Source: Sandaracinus amylolyticus (GTDB lineage: Bacteria; Myxococcota_A; Polyangia; Polyangiales; Sandaracinaceae). From it: 64,000 bases of DNA. The stretch lies in NCBI RefSeq assembly GCF_000737325.1, contig NZ_CP011125.1, positions 7,750,001-7,814,000 of the forward strand, written 5' to 3'. Numbering within the stretch: position 1 is the first letter of the stretch; every line of letters starts with the position of its first letter. A model generated the notes under the pieces. It ran no database searches. It saw only the letters and a program-made list of their open reading frames with translations, and had not been told where the DNA came from. The position numbers and the translations under genes were made by a program. Below are positions 32,790 to 41,727 of this stretch, piece after piece.

Positions 32790-35700
32790 TCACTCCGCCG
32801 CGCGCTGCGCGGCCGCGGCGCGCGCCTCGTCGCCGAGCGCGCTCCACTGCGCGTGCGCGAGCGTGAACGACTGCCGCGCGCGCGTCGTGTCCTGCGCGTC
32901 GAGCCACAGACGACCGGCGAGCTCGGCGGCGCTCGCGATGTCGGGATCGATCATCGAGGTCTCCGCGAGCAGCGGCTCGGCGGCCTCGCGGTGACGATCG
33001 AAGAGCGCGCCGTCGCGGCTCCCCGCCGCGCACGGAAGGAGCAGCGCGTGGGTGTAGCCGAGATAGCCGCGCTGCCTTCCCTTCTCGAGCTGCGCGAGCG
33101 CGCCCTCGAGCTCGCGGCGCGCGCCCTCGAGATCACGACGCGTGATCAGCACGAGCCCGAGGTTCATGCGGCCGATGAACGTCGCCTTCGATCCGATCGT
33201 GCCCTGGATGCGCAGCACCTCGCGGTAGCCGCGCTCCGCGCTCTCGAGGTCGCCCTCGTAGCGCGCGACCTCGGCGAGGCCGTTCACCGAGTGCGCCAGA
33301 TTCCCCTGGTTTCCGAGGCGCTCGAAGATGTCGCGCGCCTGCGCGTAGTACGACTTCGCGTCGCTCCAGCGCTGCGCTGCGCGATGCAGGTTGCCGAGCC
33401 CGAGCAGACAGCTGCCGCGCCCCGACGCGTCCTCGAGCACCTCGAAGAGCGCGAGCGCGCGCTCGTAGAGCTCCATCGCGCGATCGACCGTGCCCTGCTG
33501 ACGCGCGACCGCCGCCATCGCGAGCAGCGTGCGCGCGTTGCCCACCGAGTCGTTCAGGCGATCGAAGAGCCCGAGCGCAGTGCGATGACGGCTCATCGCG
33601 AGCGCGAGATCGCCCTTCTGTCTCGCGCACACCGCGAGCATCGCGATCGCCTCGGCGCGCGCCGGCACGTCGGCGGCGCGCGTCGCGAGATCGAGCGTCT
33701 GCTGCGCGACTCGCTCGCACGACTCGAAGTCCCAGTGGAGGCGGTGCGCGTCGGCGCGCACCATCGCGCCGCGCAGCGCGCGCGGATCGGTCGGCGCGAT
33801 CGCGAGCGTCGCCAATGTGCGCTCGTAGTCGTCGAGCAGACCGAACGCCGCGTCGAGATCCGACGTCGCGAGCCGCGCGCGCACCGCGCGGAGGAGCGGC
33901 TCGAGCGCGCTCTCGAGATCGCCCGCGCCGAGACGATGGAACGCGAGGCGCTCGGCCGCGCCCGGCGCGTCGGGCGTCTGCTCGAGCATCGTCGCGCACG
34001 CGCGATGGAGCGTGACCAAACGATGGGTCTCGCGCGCCGCGCGCACCAGGCTCTCGCGCAGGAGACCGTGCGCGAAGGACCAGCCGCTCTCGCCGGGCAC
34101 GATCATGCGGTGGAGGATCAGCGGCTCGAGCAAGTCCGCGGGGAACTCGAGGCCGAGCACCGCGCATGCGCGCGCGAACTCGTCGGCGTCGACGTCGTTG
34201 CCGAGCACCGCGGCGAGCTCGACCAGCGCGCGCGCGTGCGGCGAGCGGCTCGAGAGCACCTGATCGATGCGGCCGATCCACAACGCGTGCATGTCGTCGG
34301 GCACCGCCATGCGCGCGCCCTGACGCAGCACGAAGCCGCGCTCGCCCACCGCGAGGAGGCCCCGATCGATCCAGTCGCCGACGATCTGCAGCGCGAAGAG
34401 CGGGTGTCCCGCGACGCGCGCCTCGAGCTGTCGCGCGAGCTCCGACGAGAGACCGAGCGCGTCCTCGGCGAGCATGCGGACGTCGGAGCGCGGCAGCGGA
34501 CCGACCCACGAGCTGCGGGTGCGCGGCATCGCCTCGATCGCGGCGATCGAAGCGCGCTCGCGCGGGCGCGCGTCGAGCTCTTCGTCACGCACCGTGAGCA
34601 CGAAGAGCACCGGGAGATCCGGCGCGCTCTCGAGCACGTGACGCGCGAGGGCGAGCGAGGGCTCGCCCCACTGCGCGTCGTCGAGCCACACGATCAGCGG
34701 GCGCTCGCGCGTGAGGCGCGCGAAGAGGCGCGTCAGCAGCACGTGCCGCTCGCCGGGCGTGGTCGGCGCGATCGAGAGCCGCGCGTTCTCGCCGCCCTCG
34801 CCGAGCAGGATGCCGCCGAGCGCGCGCCACTCGTACGCGTCGCCGACGCCGTCCTCGCGTAGCTGCTCCTCGATGCGCGCGAGCGCGCCCTCCGCGTCGA
34901 GCGAGCCGCAGCGGAAGTGACGCTCGATCAGGCGCGCGAGGCCCTGGCGTCGATCGGGCACCGCTTGGTGCGACGTGACGAGCGTCTCCGCCGCGCCGAC
35001 CTCGTGCGCGCGCTCGACGAGCCACTGCGCGAGGCGGCTCTTGCCGCACCCCGCGCTGCCGCGGAGCACCACCGCGCGCGGCGCGCGCTCGAGCCGCACG
35101 TTGCGCAGCGCCTCCCAGAGCGCGTCTCGCTCGTTCGTGCGGTCGACCATCGGCACGGTGCGGAGCGACCACAGGCCGAGCCCCGCGCCGACGAGCCGCA
35201 TCGACGTGGGCTGCGCGTCCGCGCCGCGGCCCCAGTGCGCGGGCTGCGGCGGGATCGTCTCGTCGTCGCCCTCGACCGCGAGCTCGAGCAGCGGCTTCTC
35301 GCTCGACGTGGGCTCGATGCGGATCGACGCCGACTGCGGCACGCCGGGCATCGAGGGCAGCGTGTCCCAGAACGCCGCGGGCTCGATCGATCGCGGCGAC
35401 GCGCTCGGCGGTGGCTCGCTCGTGGTCTCGTCGAAGCGCAGCGACGAGAGCGCCCACGCGGCATCGGCCGCGCAGCGGAAGCGATCACGGGTGCGCTTCG
35501 CGCACAGCTTCGCGAGCCACGCGTCGAGCCCGGCGGGCACCGCGATGCGCGGGCGAAGCGGAGGCAGCGGCTGCTCGAGGTGCTGATAGAAGATCGCGAG
35601 CACGTTCGAGCCGGTGAACGGCAGCTCGCCGCACACGAGCTCCCACGCGAGGATCCCGAGCGCGTAGAGATCGGTCCACGCGCCGTAGTCGCGGAAGCGA

Positions 35701-36317
35701 CCGAACACCTGCTCGGGCGCCATGTAGAACGGCGTGCCCGAGGGCGTCTCGGTGAGGCCCGACATCTCGCCCTCGGACGACGCGCGGCGCTCCTCCTCGC
35801 GCGGCTGTGCGCGCGCGATGCCGAAGTCGCTGAGCCGCACCGCGCGATCGAGCGGTCCGTCGTCCGCGAGCAGCACGTTGCCGGGCTTGAGGTCGCGATG
35901 GACGATGCCGAGCGCGTGGGCGTGCGACAGCGCGTCGAGCAGCGCGAGCAACAGACCGCGCAGCTCGCGCCACGAGAGCGGGCGCTTCAGGTCGTCGAGC
36001 GAGCCGCGCGACGCCCACTCCATGACGAGATAAGGGCTGCCCGCGACGAGCGCGCCGCCCGACGCGCGACCGGTCTCGGGCGGGATCGCGCCGTACTCGA
36101 TCACCATCGCGATGCGCGGGTGCGAGAGGCGCGCGGCGGCCTGCACCTCGCGACGGAACTCCTCGTAGTAGCGAGGGTCCTGCATCGCCTCGCCGGTCAT
36201 CACCTTCACGGCGACCGGGACGCCCTGCGCGCGGTGGAAGCCGCGCCAGATCTCACCCATGCCGCCCTGCGCGACGCGGCCGTGCAGCTCGAAGGGGCCG
36301 AGCGGGATCGTGTGCAT
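32790..36317 (-). CDS. Ser/Thr protein kinase fused to an AAA-type ATPase and TPR repeats
   Basis: A 1,175-residue cytoplasmic regulator. Residues 8-280 form a Hanks-type kinase: Gly-rich loop GRVAQGGMGE, Lys38 in VAVKVM, catalytic HRDLKPGNV (Asp142), DFG at 164-166 and APEQ at 200-203, all intact. After a Ser/Pro-rich linker comes an AAA/STAND-type ATPase with Walker A GSAGCGKSRLAQWL and Walker B LIVWLDDAQWGE. The last 400 residues are TPR-like helical repeats (CLLGLGNLHRAAQRWSDAKS). The layout is that of PknK-like kinases, common in myxobacteria. They sense a ligand or partner through the TPRs and phosphorylate targets. TATCGT ends 10 bases before the ATG. No obvious target lies nearby. Confidence 0.92.
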   Translation of the reverse strand: MHTIPLGPFELHGRVAQGGMGEIWRGFHRAQGVPVAVKVMTGEAMQDPRYYEEFRREVQAAARLSHPRIAMVIEYGAIPPETGRASGGALVAGSPYLVMEWASRGSLDDLKRPLSWRELRGLLLALLDALSHAHALGIVHRDLKPGNVLLADDGPLDRAVRLSDFGIARAQPREEERRASSEGEMSGLTETPSGTPFYMAPEQVFGRFRDYGAWTDLYALGILAWELVCGELPFTGSNVLAIFYQHLEQPLPPLRPRIAVPAGLDAWLAKLCAKRTRDRFRCAADAAWALSSLRFDETTSEPPPSASPRSIEPAAFWDTLPSMPGVPQSASIRIEPTSSEKPLLELAVEGDDETIPPQPAHWGRGADAQPTSMRLVGAGLGLWSLRTVPMVDRTNERDALWEALRNVRLERAPRAVVLRGSAGCGKSRLAQWLVERAHEVGAAETLVTSHQAVPDRRQGLARLIERHFRCGSLDAEGALARIEEQLREDGVGDAYEWRALGGILLGEGGENARLSIAPTTPGERHVLLTRLFARLTRERPLIVWLDDAQWGEPSLALARHVLESAPDLPVLFVLTVRDEELDARPRERASIAAIEAMPRTRSSWVGPLPRSDVRMLAEDALGLSSELARQLEARVAGHPLFALQIVGDWIDRGLLAVGERGFVLRQGARMAVPDDMHALWIGRIDQVLSSRSPHARALVELAAVLGNDVDADEFARACAVLGLEFPADLLEPLILHRMIVPGESGWSFAHGLLRESLVRAARETHRLVTLHRACATMLEQTPDAPGAAERLAFHRLGAGDLESALEPLLRAVRARLATSDLDAAFGLLDDYERTLATLAIAPTDPRALRGAMVRADAHRLHWDFESCERVAQQTLDLATRAADVPARAEAIAMLAVCARQKGDLALAMSRHRTALGLFDRLNDSVGNARTLLAMAAVARQQGTVDRAMELYERALALFEVLEDASGRGSCLLGLGNLHRAAQRWSDAKSYYAQARDIFERLGNQGNLAHSVNGLAEVARYEGDLESAERGYREVLRIQGTIGSKATFIGRMNLGLVLITRRDLEGARRELEGALAQLEKGRQRGYLGYTHALLLPCAAGSRDGALFDRHREAAEPLLAETSMIDPDIASAAELAGRLWLDAQDTTRARQSFTLAHAQWSALGDEARAAAAQRAAE

Positions 36318-36380
36318 GAGCCCGCCGACGATACGCCACCGATGCGCGACGCGCAGCGTGCTCGCGCACGCCGCGTGCGA

Positions 36381-37742
36381 TCAGCTGCGCGCGCAGAAGT
36401 CGCGCACGAGCTCGTACAGGACGCGCAGGCCCCACGCGAACCCCTCGACCGGAATCCGCTCGTCGTGGCCGTGGTACATCTTCGTGAACTCGAGCTCGCG
36501 ACCGAGACGCACCGGCGAGAAGCCGTAACAGATCGCGCCGAGACGCGCGTACGCGAACGAGTCGGTGAAGCCCGGGATCATGTACGGGACCGGCACGCCG
36601 CCCGGGTCGTGCACCGCGAGCGTCGACTCGATCGCGCGATAGAGCGGCGTGTCGGTGGTGAACTCCACTCCGTCGTGCTGCTCGCGCACCGTGATGCGCA
36701 GCCCGGGGCCGATCACGCGCTGCACCTCGTCGAGGAACTCGCGCTCGGTCATGCCCGGGAGCACGCGCCCGTCGACGTGCGCGCTCGCGCGCGACGGGAT
36801 CACGTTCACCTTGTGGCCCGCGTCGAGCATCGTCGGCGACGCGGTGTTGCGCAGCATCGCGTTGAGGCCCTTCGCGCGATCGGGCTCGATGCGCTGCACG
36901 ATCTCGAGCAGCGTGCTCGCGAGGCGCGGATTGAGCAGCAGCGGGAGCACCTTCGACTGCGGGAACGGCGCGCCCTTCGCGATCGTGCGCAGGAAGTTCT
37001 CGACGACCGGCGAGGCGTGCTGCGGAAGGCGCGAGTCGCCGAGCGCCGCGATCGCGCGCGCGATGCGCACCACCGCGTTGCCGGGGTGCGGCATCGAGCC
37101 GTGACCGGGCTCGCCCTCGGCCGTGATCTCGAACCAGCAGATGCCCTTCTCGGCGACCTGGATCGGATAGTAACGAGCCGCGCCCATGTGCAGCGTGTGA
37201 CCGCCGACCTCGTTCAGCACGTACTCGCTCTGCACGAGCTCGCGGTGCTTCTCGACGAGGAACACCGCGCCCTTGTTCGAGCCCGACTCCTCGTCCGCGA
37301 CGCCCGCGAAGATGATGTCGCGATCGAGCGCGACCCTCGCGCGCTTGAGCAGCACGAGGGTCATGGCGCTCATCGTCACCATGTTCTTCATGTCGATCGC
37401 GCCGCGGCCCCAGATGCAGCCGTCGGCCTCGACGGCGCCGAAGGGATCGTGCGTCCACTTCTCGCGATCGACGCCGACGACGTCGAGGTGCCCGTTGAGC
37501 AGCAGCGGGCCCTTCCCGCTCGGGTTCTTCGCGCGGATGCGCGCGACGATCGACGCGCGCGTCGGCTCGCTCTCGACGATGGTGTGCTCGATGCCTTCGG
37601 CCTCGAAGATGCGCGCGAGGTAGTCCGCCGCGGGTCGCTCGTTGCCCGGCGGGTTCACCGTCGGGATGCGCAGCAGGGCCTTGAAGTGCTCGATCGCCTC
37701 GGCGGTGATCGCGGTCCAGTCGAGCGGCGGGTTGGGGCTCAT
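36381..37742 (-). CDS. M20-family zinc metallopeptidase
   Basis: A 453-residue M20/M25/M40 peptidase or amidohydrolase. Zinc-site motifs are visible: GHLDVVGVDREKWTHDPF, GRGAIDMKN and VADEESGSNKGA (the catalytic and metal-binding acids). The dimerisation domain includes GEPGHGSMPHPGNA. The last metal His is in KMYHGHDERIP. It would hydrolyse a peptide or N-acyl amino acid bond; a carboxypeptidase or acylase role is likely. No signal peptide is seen, so it is probably cytoplasmic. TATCGT ends 9 bases before the ATG, a probable leaderless start. The kinase gene is 63 bp downstream on the same strand. Confidence 0.88.
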   Translation of the reverse strand: MSPNPPLDWTAITAEAIEHFKALLRIPTVNPPGNERPAADYLARIFEAEGIEHTIVESEPTRASIVARIRAKNPSGKGPLLLNGHLDVVGVDREKWTHDPFGAVEADGCIWGRGAIDMKNMVTMSAMTLVLLKRARVALDRDIIFAGVADEESGSNKGAVFLVEKHRELVQSEYVLNEVGGHTLHMGAARYYPIQVAEKGICWFEITAEGEPGHGSMPHPGNAVVRIARAIAALGDSRLPQHASPVVENFLRTIAKGAPFPQSKVLPLLLNPRLASTLLEIVQRIEPDRAKGLNAMLRNTASPTMLDAGHKVNVIPSRASAHVDGRVLPGMTEREFLDEVQRVIGPGLRITVREQHDGVEFTTDTPLYRAIESTLAVHDPGGVPVPYMIPGFTDSFAYARLGAICYGFSPVRLGRELEFTKMYHGHDERIPVEGFAWGLRVLYELVRDFCARS

Positions 37743-37782
37743 CGCGGCGCAACGATAGGCCAGCCCTCCGCGTGGTGGAAGA

Positions 37783-38568
37783 TCAGCCGGCGAACGGATC
37801 CACGCTGAGCTCCATCAGGAACACGAGGTCGTCGGTCGGAAGGTGCCGCTTCATGTCCGCGACCACCGCGGCGCGACGACGATCGCGCGGCGCGCCGCGA
37901 TGGCGCTCCACCGACTCGGCGAACGCCTCGACGTAGCGTCGCTGCGCGGCGACCAGCGCGCGACCGCCGGGCTCGCCGTGCCCCACGTGGAGCACCGCAT
38001 CGCGCGGGAGCTCGCGCTCGAGGCGCTCGAGCACCGCGAGCCACTGCGCGGCGAAGCCGTCGGCGAGATACGCGTGCATGCGCGAGTACACGAGATCACC
38101 GACGAACCACTCGCGCTCCGAGAACCGGTAGAGACTGTCTGCCGGCGACTCCGCGGGCCCGAGATCGACGACGTCGAACGCGATGCCCGCGACGCGCAGC
38201 GTCGTGCCCGGCGCGACGTCGGCATCGGGGAACACGCGCGTCGTGGGCCACTCGCCCTGCATCATCGGACCGACGATCTCGTTCTTGATCGCGTCGTCGC
38301 GCTCGATCGCGGCGCGCACCGCGGGCGTCGCGTGGATCGGCACCGGACGATCCGCGAGGATCGTCACGAGCCCGGCGTAGTGATCGGGATGCGCGTGGGT
38401 GACGATCGCGGCCCGCAGCGGCTTGCCGATCGCCGCGATCGCGTCGCGCACGAGCCGTGCGTCGGAGACGGTGAGCATGCCGTCGACGAGCACCACGCCC
38501 TCGGCGGACTCGACCAGGTGGGCGTTCACGAGCATCACGCGCCCTTCGATCCGGTGCACCTTCGTCAT
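37783..38568 (-). CDS. Metallo-beta-lactamase-fold hydrolase
   Basis: A 261-residue MBL-fold protein. The zinc motif is THAHPDHYAGLV (HxHxDH), followed by LHVGHGEPGG where the fourth ligand His lies, and ERLEREL helices. The substrate is not predictable; members act as lactonases, thioesterases or phosphodiesterases. The ATG at 38568 has a strong ribosome site (AGGAGG, 8 bases upstream), one of the best in the window. It sits 40 bp upstream of the M20 peptidase gene on the same strand. The frameshifted LysR-type regulator upstream also points the same way. No signal peptide is visible. Confidence 0.85.
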   Translation of the reverse strand: MTKVHRIEGRVMLVNAHLVESAEGVVLVDGMLTVSDARLVRDAIAAIGKPLRAAIVTHAHPDHYAGLVTILADRPVPIHATPAVRAAIERDDAIKNEIVGPMMQGEWPTTRVFPDADVAPGTTLRVAGIAFDVVDLGPAESPADSLYRFSEREWFVGDLVYSRMHAYLADGFAAQWLAVLERLERELPRDAVLHVGHGEPGGRALVAAQRRYVEAFAESVERHRGAPRDRRRAAVVADMKRHLPTDDLVFLMELSVDPFAG

Positions 38569-38655
38569 TCGTTCGACCTCCTCGCGGCACGATGCGAGCG
38601 CGCCGCCGAGGTGCCCAATCCGACGATCGGATGCAGCGATTCGTGCGATCGATGA

Positions 38656-39577
38656 TCAGCCGACGCGCGTCGCCGCCGCGACGAGGTGCGCGCGAAGCCA
38701 GCGCAGCGCGACGTCGGAGCCCGCGCCCGCGCGCCAGATCATCTGCACCGCGAACGACGGAAGCTCGATCGGCGGCGACACCACGCGCAGCGGATGCGCG
38801 CGCGCCGCGAGCTCGGCGATGCCGCGCGGCACCGTGCAGATCATGTCGGTGCGCGCGACCAGCGCGGGCGCGACGAGGAAGCTCGGGACACGCACCGCGA
38901 CGCGCCGGCGCAGCGATCGCTTCGCGAGCTCGAACTCGACCACACCGGGCCCGTAGTCGGGCGCGCTCACCAGCACGTGATCGAGCTCGAGGAAGCGCTC
39001 GAGCGTGAGCGCTCTGCCGACGCGAGGATGGCCCTTGCGCACGATGCACGCGAACGACTCGCGGAAGAGCTCCGCGTGCTCGAGCCCGGGCGCGACGCGC
39101 AGGAACACGCCGAGCGCGACGTCGAGCTCACCGCGCTCGAGCTCGTGCGCCGGCGCTTCGCCGCGGTGCGCGTGCAGCTCGAGCTCGACGAGCGGCGCCT
39201 CGTCGCGGATGCGCGCGAGCACCTCGGGGACGAGCACGGCGCCGCAGTGATCGTTCGTCGCGACGCGGAACGTGCGCTGCGCGCGCGGGAACGAACGCGC
39301 GATGCCCGAGCAGCGTCGCTTCGATCTCGCCGAGCAGGCGGCGCACCTGCGGCGCGAGGCGCTCGGCGAGCGCGGTGTGGCGCATCACGCGTCCTTCGCG
39401 CGCGAGGATGGGATCGCCGAGCAGCTCGCGCAGGCGCGAGAGCGCGTGGCTCATCGCGGGCTGGCTGAGCCCGATGCGTCGCCCCGCCGAGGTCACGCTG
39501 CGCTCGCGCAGGAGCGCGTCGAGCGCGACGAGCAGGTTGAGATCGAGCGACGACAGGCGCGGTGACGCGTTCGACAT
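38656..39577 (-). pseudogene. LysR-family regulator gene with a one-base frameshift
   Basis: Two frames together encode a normal-sized LysR regulator of about 306 residues. The N-terminal part from ATG 39577 has the HTH (LSSLDLNLLVALDALLRERS, then TSAGRRIGLSQPAMSHALSR). It runs out of frame after LLGEIEATLLG. The C-terminal effector-binding domain (RTFRVATNDHCGAVLVPEVL to VALRWLRAHL) continues in another frame to 38656. Removing one G from the GGG at 39305-39307 joins them as ATLLGIARSFPRAQRTF. The total length is 3n+1, which agrees. It is divergent from the alpha/beta hydrolase gene (95 bp), a usual LysR-target arrangement. Either the regulator is dead or the base is an assembly error. Confidence 0.8.
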
Positions 39578-39672
39578 CCGCGCGACTATCGCACTCGCGC
39601 TCATCACGCGCGCGAATGGAGCCATCCACACGTTCGATTCGCGCGCGCAGCGCGTCGAGCCATCGTCCGCAC

Positions 39673-40551
39673 ATGTCCACCGAGCGCGTCGTGTTCGAGG
39701 TCGACGGCGACTCCGTCGTCGGGCGCTTGTTCCTTCCCGAGGGGGCAGGCCCGCACCCTGCGATCGTGATCGACGGACCGATGACGTCGGTGAAGGAGCA
39801 AGCCTCCGGCAACTACGCGCGTGCGCTCGCGGCGCGCGGCTTCGTCACGCTCGCGATCGATCATCGCTTCTTCGGCGAGAGCGGCGGGCGCGCGCGCCAG
39901 TACGAGTCGCCGCCCAAGAAGATCGAGGACCTGCACCGCGCGCTCGACGTGCTCGCGGCGCGCCCCGAGGTCGATGCCACGCGGCTCGCGGTCGTCGGTG
40001 TGTGCGCGGGCGCGGGGTACGCCGCGTCGGTCGTCGCCGGCGATGCGCGCGTGAAGGCGTTCGGCGCGGTCGCGGGGTTCTTCCACGACGCCGCGCAGCA
40101 GCGCGCGTGGATGGGCGAGTCGTACGATCGCGCGCTCGCCGAGGCGCACGACGCGCGGCGTCGCTTCGAGCAGACCGGCGAGGTGATCACGATCCCGGCG
40201 GTCGGGCGCGAAGGACCGGTCGCGATGCCGCTCGCCGAGGCGTTCGAGTACTACGGCACGCCACGCGGCGCGGTGCCGAGCTACGTCAACGCGCTCGCGG
40301 TGATGTCGCGCGCCGACACCCTGCCGTACGACGCGATGTCCGCGGCGCCGCGCATCCGCGTGCCCACGCTCGTCGTGCACTCCGACCACGCGCTCGCGCC
40401 GAAGCTCGCGCAGAAGTTCATCGCGTCGCTCGGCGGTCCGGTCGACGTGTGCTGGGTCGAGTCGAAGGGACAGATCGACTTCTACGACGATCCCGCGCGC
40501 ATCGAGCCCGCGTGTGATCGACTCGCTGCGTTCTTCACCGATTGCACGTGA
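39673..40551 (+). CDS. Dienelactone-hydrolase-like alpha/beta hydrolase
   Basis: A 292-residue alpha/beta hydrolase. AIDHRFFGESGG is the usual strand-turn after the first Rossmann strands. The nucleophile elbow is VVGVCAGAGYAA, with Cys111 in the place of Ser, as in dienelactone hydrolases. The acid region is VHSDHALAP. Near the C-terminus ESKGQIDFYDDP carries Gln where many relatives have the catalytic His, so activity needs care. The ATG at 39673 is chosen because the upstream frame (shared with the LysR promoter) reads as noise. It is divergent from the LysR gene, which probably controls it, and its 3' end overlaps the convergent lipoprotein gene by 17 bp. Confidence 0.82.
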   Translation: MSTERVVFEVDGDSVVGRLFLPEGAGPHPAIVIDGPMTSVKEQASGNYARALAARGFVTLAIDHRFFGESGGRARQYESPPKKIEDLHRALDVLAARPEVDATRLAVVGVCAGAGYAASVVAGDARVKAFGAVAGFFHDAAQQRAWMGESYDRALAEAHDARRRFEQTGEVITIPAVGREGPVAMPLAEAFEYYGTPRGAVPSYVNALAVMSRADTLPYDAMSAAPRIRVPTLVVHSDHALAPKLAQKFIASLGGPVDVCWVESKGQIDFYDDPARIEPACDRLAAFFTDCT

Positions 40552-41644
40552 GGGAGCGATAGAAGAGGCGCCTGCTGCCGTCCGCGCTCGCGCCGATCCA
40601 CAGCTGGCCGGCCGCGCTCTCGCCCGGCGCGATCACGACCTGGTGCTCGGAGCCCGGCACGAGAGGCGGGTCGAACACGCGAACATCCCCGCTGTGCAGC
40701 GGGATCGCGACGAACGAGCCATCGCGCAGCGAGAAGAGCGCCTCGGTCTCGTTGGTCGCGAGATCGTGTGCTCCGCTGAGCGGGTGGTCGATCTGCGCGA
40801 TCGGCTCGCGCTCGATCGCTCCGTCGCGCACTCGCAGGCGATCGAGCGCCCAGCGCTCGTGATGGCGCTCGTAGAGCAAGATCGCGCCACCGAGCAGACG
40901 ATCGGGCACGATGCGCGCCCAAGCCGTGTTCCGCGCAGGGAGCACCGCGCGGAGCTCCGTGGCCTCGCGTGTGACGACGCGAACCTCGAGCTCGCGCTCT
41001 CGCCCCACGACGACGTATGCATGACCGTCGCGATCGAGCGTCGCGGAGGCGATGTCGCCACGCGACACCTCGAGCATCGTGCCGTCGTCGATGCGGAGGA
41101 TCGAGATCACGCTCGACAGGCCTTCCGAGACGGGCCAGGTCTGCAGCACGACGTGCTCGAGGTCGATCGGATCGATCGCGCAGTCGTGCGTGGCGGGAAG
41201 GATCGCGAGGGTGCGCTCGACGTCGAAGCTCGGCGTCAGCAGACGTAGCTCGCAGGACGTCGCGTCACCGCGGACCGCTTCGAGCCATCCGCCAGGTCTC
41301 GGAACGAGACCACCACGATGGCGAGCGGGCACCTCGATCTCGCGCTGCAGCGCGGGCGTCGCGCGCGGGAGCAGGAGGAACGCGCGATCGACGGACGCGT
41401 CCTCGGGATCGCGCCCGATGATCGCGACGCGATCGAGCTCGGTGCTCACCGCCGCGGTCCGGCGCACTGCGAGATCGTTCGCCGGGAGCTCGACCGTCTC
41501 GCCCGGGAACCAACGACACGGAAAGCTGCGGAACGGCGCGGCGTCCGCGGCGTCGGCGCCCGCGTCGTCCGGCACGTCGAGGCCGCTGCGCGCACCACAG
41601 CCGATCGCCACGGACATCGAGAGCGCGAGCCAGGAACGACGCAT
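40535..41644 (-). CDS. Lipoprotein with beta-propeller-like repeats, unknown function
   Basis: A 369-residue lipoprotein. The signal peptide MRRSWLALSMSVAIGCGARS has a lipobox (AIGC) and is followed by a short Asp/Ala linker (DDAGADAADAA). The rest is strand-rich with repeated units around LRIDDGTMLEVSRGDIASAT and LRVRDGAIEREPIAQID, like a WD40 or NHL propeller, but no family signature is clear. TAGGCT ends 9 bases before the ATG, and two tandem palindromes lie 30-83 bp upstream. The 3' end overlaps the hydrolase gene by 17 bp on the other strand. Function unknown. Confidence 0.72.
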   Translation of the reverse strand: MRRSWLALSMSVAIGCGARSGLDVPDDAGADAADAAPFRSFPCRWFPGETVELPANDLAVRRTAAVSTELDRVAIIGRDPEDASVDRAFLLLPRATPALQREIEVPARHRGGLVPRPGGWLEAVRGDATSCELRLLTPSFDVERTLAILPATHDCAIDPIDLEHVVLQTWPVSEGLSSVISILRIDDGTMLEVSRGDIASATLDRDGHAYVVVGRERELEVRVVTREATELRAVLPARNTAWARIVPDRLLGGAILLYERHHERWALDRLRVRDGAIEREPIAQIDHPLSGAHDLATNETEALFSLRDGSFVAIPLHSGDVRVFDPPLVPGSEHQVVIAPGESAAGQLWIGASADGSRRLFYRSLTCNR

Positions 41645-41673
41645 CGGCGCGCGAGCCTATCGCACGTCGTGAC

Positions 41674-41727
41674 GACCATGCACGCGGTGCATGGTCTGCG
41701 TCGAGACCATGCACACGGTGCATCACA
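41674..41727. promoter_or_regulatory. Two tandem GACCATGCAC palindromes upstream of a lipoprotein gene
   Basis: GACCATGCAC-GCG-GTGCATGGTC is a perfect 10-bp inverted repeat at 41674-41696. A second, less perfect copy (GACCATGCAC-ACG-GTGCATCACA) lies at 41705-41727, 31 bp further or three helical turns. They stand 30-83 bp upstream of the lipoprotein start (41644), and the second overlaps the stop of the glutaredoxin-like gene. Two copies in phase favour an operator over a terminator; no T-run follows on either strand. Confidence 0.6.
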
